Shown here one piece after another: positions 30,225 through 39,100 of a DNA stretch of 64,000 nt (positions are counted from its first letter, which is position 1; each line of letters begins with the position of its first letter). Source of the stretch: Shimia sp047124445 (lineage in GTDB: Bacteria > Pseudomonadota > Alphaproteobacteria > Rhodobacterales > Rhodobacteraceae); contig NZ_CP138921.1 in the NCBI RefSeq assembly GCF_047124445.1, positions 2,480,001-2,544,000 on the forward strand. The letters run 5' to 3'. Both the position numbers and the translations under genes were made by a program. Below the pieces are notes generated by a model. It was given only the letters and a program-made list of their open reading frames with translations. It was not told where the DNA came from and ran no database searches.

Positions 30225-30746
30225 TCACTCATTGGCAACCACTTCAATGCGATCGAGTTGCCAGATACTGCGGGAATAATACTCTTCTGTTTTATAGGCG
30301 TCGTTGCCTGCGAATGGGTAAACGATCCACAATGGCCCCTTGTCACGCAAGGACATTTTTTCGCCATTGCGCAGATAGGCAATCATCGGGCCATTCTCCA
30401 CCGCATCAGTGGTCGGGATCGACACGGTGTAATCATTGGCCGCGGTGGCCAACAAATCGCCATCGCTGGCGCCCACATGTGTGAGCAGTGCGGACAGGGA
30501 CACGCCTTCAAAAACCTGGGTCCCTTCAGTCCAGATGGTGTCTGTCTCAAACTGCACCTTTGGCAGCGCGCGCAGGTCGCTTTCTTCAAATTGCCATTTT
30601 GCGCCTGCATCTGTCTCCGAAACATCTCCACTGACCGTCAACAAAGTGTCAGCCATGGCCTGAGACGCGACCATGGCGAGCAAGATAACGCCTGTCAGAA
30701 AGCTTGGTGTGGTGGGGGCGGCGAGCAGTTTCTTGAAACGTTGCAT
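30225..30746 (-). CDS. Periplasmic molybdopterin-oxidoreductase-fold protein lacking cysteine
   Basis: 173 aa from ATG 30746 with GGAG upstream; the frame is open for 23 more codons. A signal peptide (to about residue 32, SQAMA-D) is followed by a domain like the sulfite-oxidase molybdopterin-binding fold: LTVSGDV, FEESDLRALPKVQFET, TFEGVSLSALL-like (VFEGVSLSALLTHVGA), NDYTVSIPTTDA, GPLWIVYPF. The whole protein has no cysteine, so the Cys that ligates molybdenum in true enzymes is missing. A ligand-sensing rather than catalytic role is likely. It is cotranscribed with the downstream hybrid kinase. Confidence 0.75.
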   Translation of the reverse strand: MQRFKKLLAAPTTPSFLTGVILLAMVASQAMADTLLTVSGDVSETDAGAKWQFEESDLRALPKVQFETDTIWTEGTQVFEGVSLSALLTHVGASDGDLLATAANDYTVSIPTTDAVENGPMIAYLRNGEKMSLRDKGPLWIVYPFAGNDAYKTEEYYSRSIWQLDRIEVVANE

Positions 30747-30980
30747 GGGACACTCCGAAGATTGGTTTGGGGTGTCTCTTTGTGACATGCGGAGGCGAGG
30801 CGCGTGTTTGGGCATCAGGCTAGGCCACTAACCTTTGGTATAGTTTGCCTGACCCTTCGCCGGTCGACGGCCATCGGATGCACCAATGGGTTTTGCCTAA
30901 ACTATGCGAATTTACCTTCAGTTATCCTGTTGGTGCCAGCATCGGCTCACCAGGGCACATGGTTTTAAAAGGAGCTTGGT

Positions 30981-31697
30981 ATGTCGCAAGATTTACAGCA
31001 AAGTCAGGGTGTCACGACTGGTTTACACGCGCAGGGCCTCGTAGGGTCCTCCCAGAACCCAAGAGTAGGACGCCCCGTTTCTATGCGTATTTTGTTAGCT
31101 GATGACCACGGGATGGTTCGCGAAACCATCTCTGCCTACCTCACCTCTGAAGGCGGCGCCGCAGTTGTGGCCGGATCAGATTACTTCGAAGCCATGAAGC
31201 TTCTGGAACAAAAAGGTCCATTTGACCTGGTGCTGCTGGACTTCAGCATGCCTGGCATGAACGGACTTCAAGGCCTGATCGACGCTGTCGCTGCCTATCC
31301 AGATCAAGCGTTTGCCATTGTCAGCGGCACTGCCCCCAACAAAGTGGCCCAAGATGCATTGGAAGCCGGGGCCATTGGCTTTTTGCCCAAGACCATGGGG
31401 GCCAAATCGTTGGTCAATGCGGTGCGATTTATGATTGCTGGGGAAACTTTTGTGCCGGCCAGTGTGCTTGCTGCCGGCGGCGAAGCGGAAGAAAGCGATT
31501 TTGAGAAGCAGCTGAGCCAGCGCGAAAAACAGGTGCTGACCGGCCTGTGCAAAGGTCAGTCCAACAAAGAAATCGCACGTGACCTCGATTTGCAGGAAGT
31601 GACCATCAAGCTGCACGTGCGCACGCTGTGCAAAAAACTCAACGCGAAAAACCGCACGCAGGCGGCTTTGATCGCAAAAGAGGCAGGCTTTGAATAA
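30981..31697 (+). CDS. NarL/FixJ-type LuxR response regulator
   Basis: 238 aa. ATG 30981 has AAAGGAG upstream; a second ATG at 31083 (MRILLADDH) would remove a 34-residue polar leader and is possible. The receiver has LADDHGMVRE, phospho-Asp in VLLDFSMPGMNG and a switch Lys in FLPKTMG. The LuxR helix-turn-helix at the C-terminus reads LSQREKQVLTGLCKGQSNKEIARDL then VTIKLHVRTLCKKLN. It is divergent from the molybdopterin-fold/hybrid kinase pair and probably its output regulator. Targets are unknown; the adjacent polysaccharide/RTX locus is an obvious candidate. A hairpin overlaps its stop codon. Confidence 0.9.
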   Translation: MSQDLQQSQGVTTGLHAQGLVGSSQNPRVGRPVSMRILLADDHGMVRETISAYLTSEGGAAVVAGSDYFEAMKLLEQKGPFDLVLLDFSMPGMNGLQGLIDAVAAYPDQAFAIVSGTAPNKVAQDALEAGAIGFLPKTMGAKSLVNAVRFMIAGETFVPASVLAAGGEAEESDFEKQLSQREKQVLTGLCKGQSNKEIARDLDLQEVTIKLHVRTLCKKLNAKNRTQAALIAKEAGFE

Positions 31698-31705
31698 GCC
31701 CGCCT
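31681..31705 (+). terminator. Terminator overlapping the end of the NarL-type regulator gene
   Basis: AGGCAGGCTT (31681-31690) pairs with AAGCCCGCCT (31696-31705), one mismatch, followed by CTGTTTGGTTTCTTT. The stop codon lies in the loop. Confidence 0.65.
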
Positions 31706-31718
31706 CTGTTTGGTTTCT

Positions 31719-34334
31719 TTAAAACACGAAGCTGTCTGAGAGCAGTGCTAGGTCATCCGCTGTATCCTGCAATAGAAGCGTTGTGTTGTTGCCGAGTTGG
31801 ATCGAAACGTCATCACCGCTGGCACTGACATGGCTGGCAAACCAAGCGGCATAGTCACTTTGACTGTCCCCGAGATCCAAGCCGCGCAGATGCAGCCGGT
31901 CTCCTTCAGCAACCGAGTAGTCCAGAATGAGATCTTGCGACCCGTCCAGATCGTCGTTGCGGAAAATGAAGGTATCTGCCCCGCTGCCGCCGGAGGCCAC
32001 GTCGTCGCCAGCGCCCAAATACAGACGATCGGAGTCAGCGCCTCCGTCCAGCGTGTCGTTGCCAGAAGCGCCGCTGAGGTAATCTCGATCTGCGCCACCT
32101 GACAGCTCGTCATTGCCTCGGTCGCCTCGGAGACTGTCGCGCCCCTCGCCGCCGGTGAGCACATCGTCATTCGCACCGCCACGAAGGTTGTCGCTTCCCA
32201 AGCCGCCATCAAGGGCATCATTGCCAGAGCCGCCGCGCAACTCGTCATCGCCTCCACCACCGGTGAGCGCATCTTGCCCGGAGCCACCAACCAACTGGTC
32301 GGCACCGTTTCCGCCGTCGAGCGTGTCGTTGCCGCTGCCTCCGGTCAGCTCATCAGCGCCTTCATCGCCAGCCAGGTTGTCATTGCCGGAACCGCCGTTG
32401 AGAACGTCATCACCGGAACCGCCAGAGAGGTCGTCGTCTCCAGAGCCACCGCGCAAGATATCTGCTCCGCTACCTCCAGACAGCACATCGTCTTGCCCAC
32501 CGCCCGACAGCGTATCGTCACCGGCGCTGCCAAAGAGCATGTCAGACCCCGATCCCCCTCTGAGAACGTCCGAGGCCTCGCCGCCATCCAACGTGTCATG
32601 ACCTGCAGAGCCTTCCAGCGTGTCGCTGCCCTCACCGCCAAGCAAATAGTCGTCATTCTCTGGCAAGAGGTTACCAAATTGGTCATAGCGCAGACCGTCG
32701 CTGTCATACTGGGACACAATGGTGCTATCGCCGCCCGGTCCATCGCCGCCGTGTAAATAATCATCACCGTCGCCACCTTGGAGCGTGTCGCCAAGGCCAC
32801 CGCCAATCAGATCATCTTCGCCAATACCGCCATCCAGCGTGTCATTGCCGCCGTTGCCCTCGAGCAGGTCGTCATAGGTCAGTTCACCCTCGGTCGTTGC
32901 AACCAAGCTTAGATCACGGATCAGAACAGAGGAGGACAGATCCACCTCAACAAAGGGGCTTTCCGCAGTGGGGTCGGCCGCGCCATCGTTGGAGTAGGAA
33001 CTGGGGGCCTCAGTCAAAAGCACTAGGCTCGCTTCACCGGTCGCCGGGTCGATCACCACCTGATAGATGCCGCCGCTGTTGCCTGTGGCGTTGTTCATGT
33101 CGTGGTCACCGGAGTTGCCGCCGACAAACAGGTTGCCGTCCGCGTCCATGATCGCCGCACCAAAGGTCACTGCTGGTGCGCCGTCGAGCGTGACGCCGTC
33201 CACAACCGTCGAGGTTACAGGTACCAACGTGAATTCCGGTGTGCCGCTGGAGATATCGACAACCAACAGGATGGTGTCTGCCCCTTCGGATGGCGGGCGG
33301 GCCACGCCGTAGAAGCTTTGGGTGTTGGCATCGAAAGCCACGTCATAAACACGATGGCTGACAAGGTCGCTGGGGAGTTTGTGCACAGTGACCTGTGGGT
33401 TTCCATTGGCATCCAGCTGATCGACGTCGATCACTGCAATCCGGTCCATGCTGGATTGGAACGACCAAAGGTTGCCCTGATCATCAAAGTCGCCGGTCCA
33501 GGACCGATAGGGCGTTTCGCCAATCCGGTAGCTGTTGCCCTCGGCATCCAGCATGATCAGATCAGAACGCTGCACCGCGTTGCCGAGACTATCGACACCG
33601 GTCCCAACAGCGATGGCATACAGCAGATCGTCTTGCGCATTGTAGCCCATGGAATTCACGTTCACGGTGCCCGCTGCACCGGCGACCTCATAGGTCTGTG
33701 TTTCCACATCAAACACATGCAGCGTACCGTTCAGGACCTGATAGAGGTTGGCCTGACCGTCTGCGAAGGCGGCCACTTCCACTGTTTGCCCGCCAATCTG
33801 CATCTCGCGCGCATAGTGAAATATCGGCCCGGATGTATCAATCGGCGGCCCTGAGTTGGGGCCATCTAGCGACCGCAAAGTGATCTCGGTTTCTCCGCCA
33901 ATGGCGGTGAAGCTTGTGTCAAAGGCGTTGTAGGCACCGCTTTCCGTTGAGTAGGTCCCAACCACCGCGCCGTTGATGAGCACTTCAACTGTGGCGCCGG
34001 GCTGTCCCGCAGCAAAGTTGGCCGCGAGGTCGAACGACAGATTGTAGACGCCTCCTGCCTCGGTAGTGATGGTTTGGCTCATCTGTTGATGACCGCCATC
34101 CAGCGCGGACACTGTCCAATTTCCGCTGTTGGCGTAGTCGGTGAATCCTGTTGCGTTGTCGGTGCCTCCCAACAGATTGGCCTGTTCATAGTCGCCATGC
34201 AGGGCATCGTTGCCCGCACCGCCGGTGATGCTGTCATCCCCTGACAGCCCGACGATCAGGTCACCTGTGCCAGTCCCGTCGAGCACATCGGAAAGGCCCG
34301 TTCCAGTGATGAGATTTAGGTTGCTTGGGGGCAT
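31719..34334 (-). CDS. RTX-repeat (haemolysin-type Ca-binding) secreted protein
   Basis: 871 aa, no Sec signal, glycine/aspartate rich and acidic, as in type I secreted proteins. Residues 10-50 have a first block of RTX nonapeptides (GLSGDDSITGGAGNDALHGD). Residues about 60-150 look like a carbohydrate-binding or jelly-roll domain. Residues 170-470 read as a beta-propeller-like domain (repeated DxxGNLW/F, LYAIA, VYDVAF). Residues 480-790 are a long array of GGxGxDxLx repeats that bind calcium. The C-terminal 70 residues (DTFIFRNDDLDGSQDLILDY...) are a typical secretion end. The gene is 44 nt downstream of algD on the same strand, so it may bind or modify the polysaccharide. No epimerase (DPHE/DPHD) motif is visible. 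Confidence 0.88.
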   Translation of the reverse strand: MPPSNLNLITGTGLSDVLDGTGTGDLIVGLSGDDSITGGAGNDALHGDYEQANLLGGTDNATGFTDYANSGNWTVSALDGGHQQMSQTITTEAGGVYNLSFDLAANFAAGQPGATVEVLINGAVVGTYSTESGAYNAFDTSFTAIGGETEITLRSLDGPNSGPPIDTSGPIFHYAREMQIGGQTVEVAAFADGQANLYQVLNGTLHVFDVETQTYEVAGAAGTVNVNSMGYNAQDDLLYAIAVGTGVDSLGNAVQRSDLIMLDAEGNSYRIGETPYRSWTGDFDDQGNLWSFQSSMDRIAVIDVDQLDANGNPQVTVHKLPSDLVSHRVYDVAFDANTQSFYGVARPPSEGADTILLVVDISSGTPEFTLVPVTSTVVDGVTLDGAPAVTFGAAIMDADGNLFVGGNSGDHDMNNATGNSGGIYQVVIDPATGEASLVLLTEAPSSYSNDGAADPTAESPFVEVDLSSSVLIRDLSLVATTEGELTYDDLLEGNGGNDTLDGGIGEDDLIGGGLGDTLQGGDGDDYLHGGDGPGGDSTIVSQYDSDGLRYDQFGNLLPENDDYLLGGEGSDTLEGSAGHDTLDGGEASDVLRGGSGSDMLFGSAGDDTLSGGGQDDVLSGGSGADILRGGSGDDDLSGGSGDDVLNGGSGNDNLAGDEGADELTGGSGNDTLDGGNGADQLVGGSGQDALTGGGGDDELRGGSGNDALDGGLGSDNLRGGANDDVLTGGEGRDSLRGDRGNDELSGGADRDYLSGASGNDTLDGGADSDRLYLGAGDDVASGGSGADTFIFRNDDLDGSQDLILDYSVAEGDRLHLRGLDLGDSQSDYAAWFASHVSASGDDVSIQLGNNTTLLLQDTADDLALLSDSFVF
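31980..32860. repeat. Tandem RTX coding repeats
   Basis: About 27-bp units coding for GGxGxDxLx nonapeptides, repeated some 30 times with variation. They explain the long antisense ORFs in this stretch. Confidence 0.8.
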
Positions 34335-34378
34335 GTCATGTCCTCACATGTATCTGAAAAGGTTGAGACTTTGGCCGA

Positions 34379-35773
34379 TCACCAGCCAATGCCGTTGATC
34401 GCCAGATCTTGCGGTGCGGCATCAAACAGCCGGACCACATCCACCACCGACACATCCTTGTGGCGCTGCACGGCGTCCCGGTAGGTGTCGCTGGCGTGGC
34501 ACACGATCACCACGTCTGCCCCTGCCATGACGCTATCGACATCGTCACGCAGCATGTCAGAGAGGCCTTCTGCCAATTTGGTCAGACCCTGACTGCCGTA
34601 TTTCGTGTAGCTCGCCAGCCCGTCCAGAGGGGTGTCTTTGGTCACGGCCTCATCATGGGCGAGCAGCTCAATGCCTTGCTGTTGCAGCGTTGCCATCGCC
34701 TCCAGAATGGGGCTCTCGCGCAGATCATCGGTGCCCGGTTTGAAAGCCAGCCCGAGAATACCCACTCGCTTGGCGCCGGTTTTCTGCACCATCTCCACAG
34801 CCTGTTGGATTTGCTCGGCGTTGGATTGTTCCAGCGCACCGATCATGGGAAGATCAACACCAAGGGTGCTGGCCACATGCTGCACCGCGCGCACCTCTTT
34901 GGGCAGGCAAGAGCCGCCATAGGCAAAGCCCGGCTTCAGGTAGTATGCGGACAGGTTGAGTTTCTGATCCTGTGTGAAGATGTCCATCACCGCGTGGCTG
35001 TCCACGCCCAAGGGCTTGCACAAACGCCCAACTTCATTGGCAAAACACACTTTGGTGGCGTGCCAAACGTTGTCCACGTATTTGATGGTCTCGGCCACCT
35101 CGATGGTGGTCAGAATGGGCTTGTCGTCCACCGGCGCATAGATGCGGCGCATGATCTCTGCTGTGGCAAAATCGGTGGTCCCGATCACGGTTTTGGGCGG
35201 GTTATGGAAATCATCGATCGCCACACCTTCGCGCAGGAACTCCGGGTTGAAGCAGATGCCAAAATCACGACCTACCACTTTGCCCGACACGGCCTCCAGA
35301 ATGGGCGCCATAACCTTCATCGTGGTGCCCGGCGGGATGGAGCAGCGCATGGCAAAGACGTGAAAGCCCTCCTTGTCGCGCAGACCCTGCGCCATCGCAT
35401 CAGACGCCAACTTGATGAAGTTGTAATCACAGCCGCCGTCCGCAGCGGTGGGGGTGCCCACGGACACAAAGGTCACATCCGTGTCGATGACCGCCTGGCG
35501 CAGATCATCTGTGGCGCTGATCAAGCCCTCTTCAACACCCGCAGTCAGGGTTTCGGTGAGCTGATCTTCGTGGATCGGGCTTTGACCGCGGCCAATTTGA
35601 TCCACTTTGGCCTGGTCCAAATCCACGCCGATCACGCGGTGGCCCAAAGACGCCAGGCAGGCGGTTGAAACCGCGCCGACATAGCCAAGGCCCACAACGC
35701 TGATGCTGGATTTTTGACGGGGAGACGGGACGACAATCTCTGCGTCCTGTGGTGAAAACTTGCGGTATTCCAT
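34379..35773 (-). CDS. algD: GDP-mannose 6-dehydrogenase (AlgD-type)
   Basis: 464 aa; AGGAGG lies before ATG 35773. After an unusual polar leader of about 22 residues come the NAD-binding GLGYVGAVSTACLA, the ATDD/SVGTPT region, FNPEFLREG, and the catalytic Cys in FAYGGSCLPKEVRA, which is closer to AlgD (GGSCLPKDVRA) than to UDP-glucose dehydrogenases. The C-terminal NAD/UDP-binding domain has GLAFKPGTDDLRESP. It oxidises GDP-mannose to GDP-mannuronate, the precursor of alginate-type polymer. alg8, alg44 and algA are directly upstream. A strong terminator separates it from algA, so it has its own transcription start. UDP-glucose as substrate is less likely given this context. Confidence 0.85.
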   Translation of the reverse strand: MEYRKFSPQDAEIVVPSPRQKSSISVVGLGYVGAVSTACLASLGHRVIGVDLDQAKVDQIGRGQSPIHEDQLTETLTAGVEEGLISATDDLRQAVIDTDVTFVSVGTPTAADGGCDYNFIKLASDAMAQGLRDKEGFHVFAMRCSIPPGTTMKVMAPILEAVSGKVVGRDFGICFNPEFLREGVAIDDFHNPPKTVIGTTDFATAEIMRRIYAPVDDKPILTTIEVAETIKYVDNVWHATKVCFANEVGRLCKPLGVDSHAVMDIFTQDQKLNLSAYYLKPGFAYGGSCLPKEVRAVQHVASTLGVDLPMIGALEQSNAEQIQQAVEMVQKTGAKRVGILGLAFKPGTDDLRESPILEAMATLQQQGIELLAHDEAVTKDTPLDGLASYTKYGSQGLTKLAEGLSDMLRDDVDSVMAGADVVIVCHASDTYRDAVQRHKDVSVVDVVRLFDAAPQDLAINGIGW

Positions 35774-35910
35774 AACAGTGTCCTCCTGATTGAGTTCAAG
35801 TTAGAGGATTGTTTTCATCAAATTTTCTGGAAATAGGTCATCCTGAACGCCCCGAGGGTCAGCCCGCTATCCTTTCGAGAGTCCCCCCTTCTGAGACCCT
35901 CAAAACAACA

Positions 35911-35938
35911 AAACCTGCATGGAGCTCCATGCAGGTTT
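35911..35938 (-). terminator. 28-bp perfect palindrome, terminator after algA
   Basis: AAACCTGCATGGAG (35911-35924) is directly followed by its reverse complement (to 35938). On the minus strand it is followed by TTTTGTTGTTTTG, fitting Rho-independent termination of the alg44-alg8-algA transcript before algD. Confidence 0.75.
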
Positions 35939-35995
35939 GTCGCGTTCGCCTAGCTGGGTGGGCTATGAAACGGCGAACGATCCGGGGGGAAAGGA

Positions 35996-37411
35996 TCAGG
36001 CCACTTCGGCGCGGTGATAGATGTCCTCGTAGCGAATGATGTCGTCTTCACCGAGGTAGCACCCAGACTGCACCTCGATCAGATGCAGCGGCAGCTTGCC
36101 GGGGTTTTCGAGCCGGTGTACGGCGCCCAGTGGAATGTACGTACTCTCGTTTTCCGTCAGCAGTTTGACGTCGTCATTCACCGTCACTTTGGCGGAGCCG
36201 CTGACCACCACCCAGTGTTCGGCGCGATGCACATGACTTTGCAGGGACAGCTTGGCGCCTGGCTCCACCATGATGCGTTTCACTTGAAACCGTGGGCCGA
36301 GAGACAGCGTTTCATAGTAGCCCCAAGGGCGGTAGCAGCGTTTGAACCCATCGGCTTGCGGGGCCCCTTCCGCCCGCAGCGTCTCCACCACTTGGCCGAC
36401 ATTGGCGCTTTCGCTGCGGTCGGCAATCAAAATGCCATCGTCGGTGGCCACGGCCATGACGTTTTTCAGCCCCAGCCCCACGAGCTTCACATCCGGATTT
36501 TCGGACTTCAGCAGACTGCCTTCGCAGTCAATTGCGGTGGCATTGCCAGCGGTCACCGTGTCCTGGCTGTTTGGCGTGCCAATATCCTTGAGCGCTTGCC
36601 AGCTGCCCAAATCAGACCAGTCACAGGTGAGTGGCAAAGCCGCGCATTCCTGAAGGTTTTCCATGATCGCATGATCAAAGGAGATGGTTGCACAGCGCTT
36701 GTAAGCCTCAGCGTTCAGACGGGTGAACCCGAGATCTTCGCTGCCCAGTGCCATTGCCGCCTCTGCCGGTCCAATCAGCTCCGGTGCGTAGGTTTCGAAA
36801 GCCTTCAGAACCGTATCCACGCGGAACAGGAACATGCCCGAATTCCACAGCCAGTTGCCTTCCGCCAACATTGCAGCGGCGGTGTCAGCGTCTGGTTTTT
36901 CCGCAAACTGAGAAATCATCAAAGCGTCATCATTGCCGCCTTCGACACGCAAATACCCAAAGCCGGTCGCGGCGTGATCCGGTTTGATGCCCAAGGTCAC
37001 GATCAAACCTTTCTCTGCGACCCGTGCTGCTTTGGCGATCACCTGACGAAACGTGCGGTCGTCGGTGATCTGATGGTCGCTCGGCACCACAAGCAGCACT
37101 TTGTCTGGTGTGTCCTTGTGCACCAAGGCAGCTGTCAAAACTGCCGGTGCGGTGTTGCGGCCCTCAGGCTCCACAATCAATGCACCGCAGGTGGCCTGCA
37201 TCTCTGTCATCTGTTTCTGCGCGATGAAGCGGTAGTCTTCGCCGGTGATCACCGTGGGCTCTGCAAAACCGGGGGCCAGCACACGGTCTACGGTGCGCTG
37301 AAACAGGCTTGGGCCGTCGAGCAGGTTGGCAAACTGCTTTGGGAAGCTCTTGCGCGACACAGGCCACAGACGGGTACCAGACCCTCCGGCGAGAATGACA
37401 GGCGTGATCAT
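35996..37411 (-). CDS. algA: Mannose-1-phosphate guanylyltransferase / mannose-6-phosphate isomerase
   Basis: 471 aa, the usual length of bifunctional type II enzymes (AlgA, CpsB, XanB). The N-terminal nucleotidyltransferase has LAGGSGTRLWPVSRKSFPKQF, and FAEKPD (sugar-phosphate loop). Residues about 340-471 form the isomerase cupin: RPWGYYETL, QSHVHRAEHWVVVSG with metal ligands, and YIPLGAVHRLENPG. It makes GDP-mannose from mannose-6-phosphate (and fructose-6-phosphate), feeding algD. It lies 102 nt downstream of alg8, probably in the same transcript, and ends at a strong terminator. Confidence 0.92.
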   Translation of the reverse strand: MITPVILAGGSGTRLWPVSRKSFPKQFANLLDGPSLFQRTVDRVLAPGFAEPTVITGEDYRFIAQKQMTEMQATCGALIVEPEGRNTAPAVLTAALVHKDTPDKVLLVVPSDHQITDDRTFRQVIAKAARVAEKGLIVTLGIKPDHAATGFGYLRVEGGNDDALMISQFAEKPDADTAAAMLAEGNWLWNSGMFLFRVDTVLKAFETYAPELIGPAEAAMALGSEDLGFTRLNAEAYKRCATISFDHAIMENLQECAALPLTCDWSDLGSWQALKDIGTPNSQDTVTAGNATAIDCEGSLLKSENPDVKLVGLGLKNVMAVATDDGILIADRSESANVGQVVETLRAEGAPQADGFKRCYRPWGYYETLSLGPRFQVKRIMVEPGAKLSLQSHVHRAEHWVVVSGSAKVTVNDDVKLLTENESTYIPLGAVHRLENPGKLPLHLIEVQSGCYLGEDDIIRYEDIYHRAEVA

Positions 37412-37513
37412 GAAAACATCCTTTCGTTGTGTGTTGAGATCAGCCTAGCTGTGCGAAGGACGCCGTTTGGGATGTCGGAGGGGTATGCGGATGCGCAAAA
37501 GGATAGTTGCGCC

Positions 37514-39100
37514 TCAAAAGGGCAGATCGATCAGCCCGACATACAGCATCAAAAGGGTGAGAAAGGCGGAGGTTGCGGTGAGCAGCTGGAACTTGGCAAA
37601 CCCATTGCGCAACCGGTCGACAAAACTTGAGCCCTCTCCTGCGCTTTGATTGCCGCGATTGGACCACTTCTGTTTGGACAGGTGAAAGATCATGTAGATC
37701 TTCACCGACGCGTTAATCACCTGATTCAGATAAAGAATAAACGGCCAGGTCATATCCGCCCGGCGGCTGTAGCCGATCAAGAAGAGGCACAGCACCACGC
37801 GGGAAAACAACACCCAGATCAGGCAGTTCCAAAAATACCCGGGTGCGATCATGCTACCCAGCACGGCCATGATCGGGCTGACCATCATCGTCCACATGGC
37901 GAGGCGCTGATCCACCACACACCACCAAATGAAAAACGGCATCCGGCGTGGGCCCAGCGCAATGGCGCGGCTGCCATTGCGCAGCATGTTTCCGGACCAG
38001 CGGCGAAAGTTCTGGATCATCCGCATCAGCCCGTTCTCTTTAATCACCTCAATGGTGTAGACCGTGGCATCCGGCACATAGGTCATCTTCGCGCCCACGC
38101 TCAGCAAGCGGTACCAGGTCGATTTGTCGTCCCCAGACAAGAAGCGGAACCGGCCCCAGAGCCAGTGGTTCAGGTGATCGGCCTCAATGGTGCGAATGAA
38201 TTTTGGGTCCACGATATGGCGTGCGCGAAAGACGCTCATGCGGCCGGTCAATGTGAGCACACGGTTGGACAAGGCGTGACTCTGCATTGCCAGACGGCGT
38301 TGGGCAAAACGCATGTCGAGCCATTTGGCGATCCACTGCGGGCCATAACAGATCACCTCTTCGTCGGTGGTCAGCGCCTGCAACTCGGGATCATAGGCAA
38401 ACATCGACAGTGTTTTCTTGAGCACATCATCGCCAAACAAGGCGTCCCCATCCATGAAGATCACCATGTCTTCGGGATCGGCTGCCGTACGGCTGATTGC
38501 GCGCAGGATCAGGCCGATGGCCATGCGCTTGCCCGGTTGGTTCTGACGGATGAACACCAGTTCGGCGAGATCATCGGGGATGTCTTGGGCGTAAGTCTCC
38601 ACAAACTCCCGAATGATCATTTCATCATAGGCGCTGCCGGTGCCGATATAGAGCGTCGTTGGGATACGCTCGCGCCGGATTTGGCCGAGAATGGACCCGA
38701 TCACCCGTTTGGTGATCGAAGGCTCCTCATAATAGGTGGTCATCTGGATATGCAGGCGTTTTGGGCGCCAGCCCGCGTCCCAAAGCGCATCCGCCTGCTG
38801 GCGCATAGCCGGCCATTTGCAACGGGCGTAGATCATTGCGCGAATGGAGTGGGTGAACCACCAACCAAACCGCCACAGCCCCAGAGTGCCAAGCACCACA
38901 GTGATATGGCCTGCGTTGGGATCAAGGAACCGGTTGGGCACATTGGCCAGCAGCCAATAAAGAGCCGTGATCACCGCCATCAAAGCCAGCAAGTGCGGAA
39001 AGGTCCAGCGCGCCCAATAAGGTTTGATCGGTGTCTGCAGGTCCCGCAACCGCGTTGTTAGGTCCTTGTCAAAAGCATATTCGGACTCTGGCTCATACAT
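37514..39100 (-). CDS. alg8: Mannuronan synthase catalytic subunit Alg8 (GT2)
   Basis: 528 aa. Two N-terminal membrane segments (about 34-55 and 65-85) precede the GT2 domain: IQMTTYYEEP start, IFMDGDALF (substrate Asp pair), SGDDKSTWY (acceptor-site Asp) and QNFRRWSGNML (QxxRW-type motif). RAIALGPRRMPFFIWWCVVDQRLAMWT and four further membrane segments follow, closely like Pseudomonas Alg8 as I remember it. It polymerises GDP-mannuronate at the inner membrane while passing the chain to the periplasm, together with Alg44. The start overlaps the alg44 stop by 8 nt. Confidence 0.9.
   Translation of the reverse strand: MYEPESEYAFDKDLTTRLRDLQTPIKPYWARWTFPHLLALMAVITALYWLLANVPNRFLDPNAGHITVVLGTLGLWRFGWWFTHSIRAMIYARCKWPAMRQQADALWDAGWRPKRLHIQMTTYYEEPSITKRVIGSILGQIRRERIPTTLYIGTGSAYDEMIIREFVETYAQDIPDDLAELVFIRQNQPGKRMAIGLILRAISRTAADPEDMVIFMDGDALFGDDVLKKTLSMFAYDPELQALTTDEEVICYGPQWIAKWLDMRFAQRRLAMQSHALSNRVLTLTGRMSVFRARHIVDPKFIRTIEADHLNHWLWGRFRFLSGDDKSTWYRLLSVGAKMTYVPDATVYTIEVIKENGLMRMIQNFRRWSGNMLRNGSRAIALGPRRMPFFIWWCVVDQRLAMWTMMVSPIMAVLGSMIAPGYFWNCLIWVLFSRVVLCLFLIGYSRRADMTWPFILYLNQVINASVKIYMIFHLSKQKWSNRGNQSAGEGSSFVDRLRNGFAKFQLLTATSAFLTLLMLYVGLIDLPF

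Noticed and set aside
34409..35668. 419-codon plus-strand frame
   Set aside because: Antisense to algD; His/Gly-rich composition without domain.
36014..39061. Long plus-strand frames (538 and 471 codons)
   Set aside because: Shadows of algA and alg8 on the opposite strand, caused by high GC at third positions.
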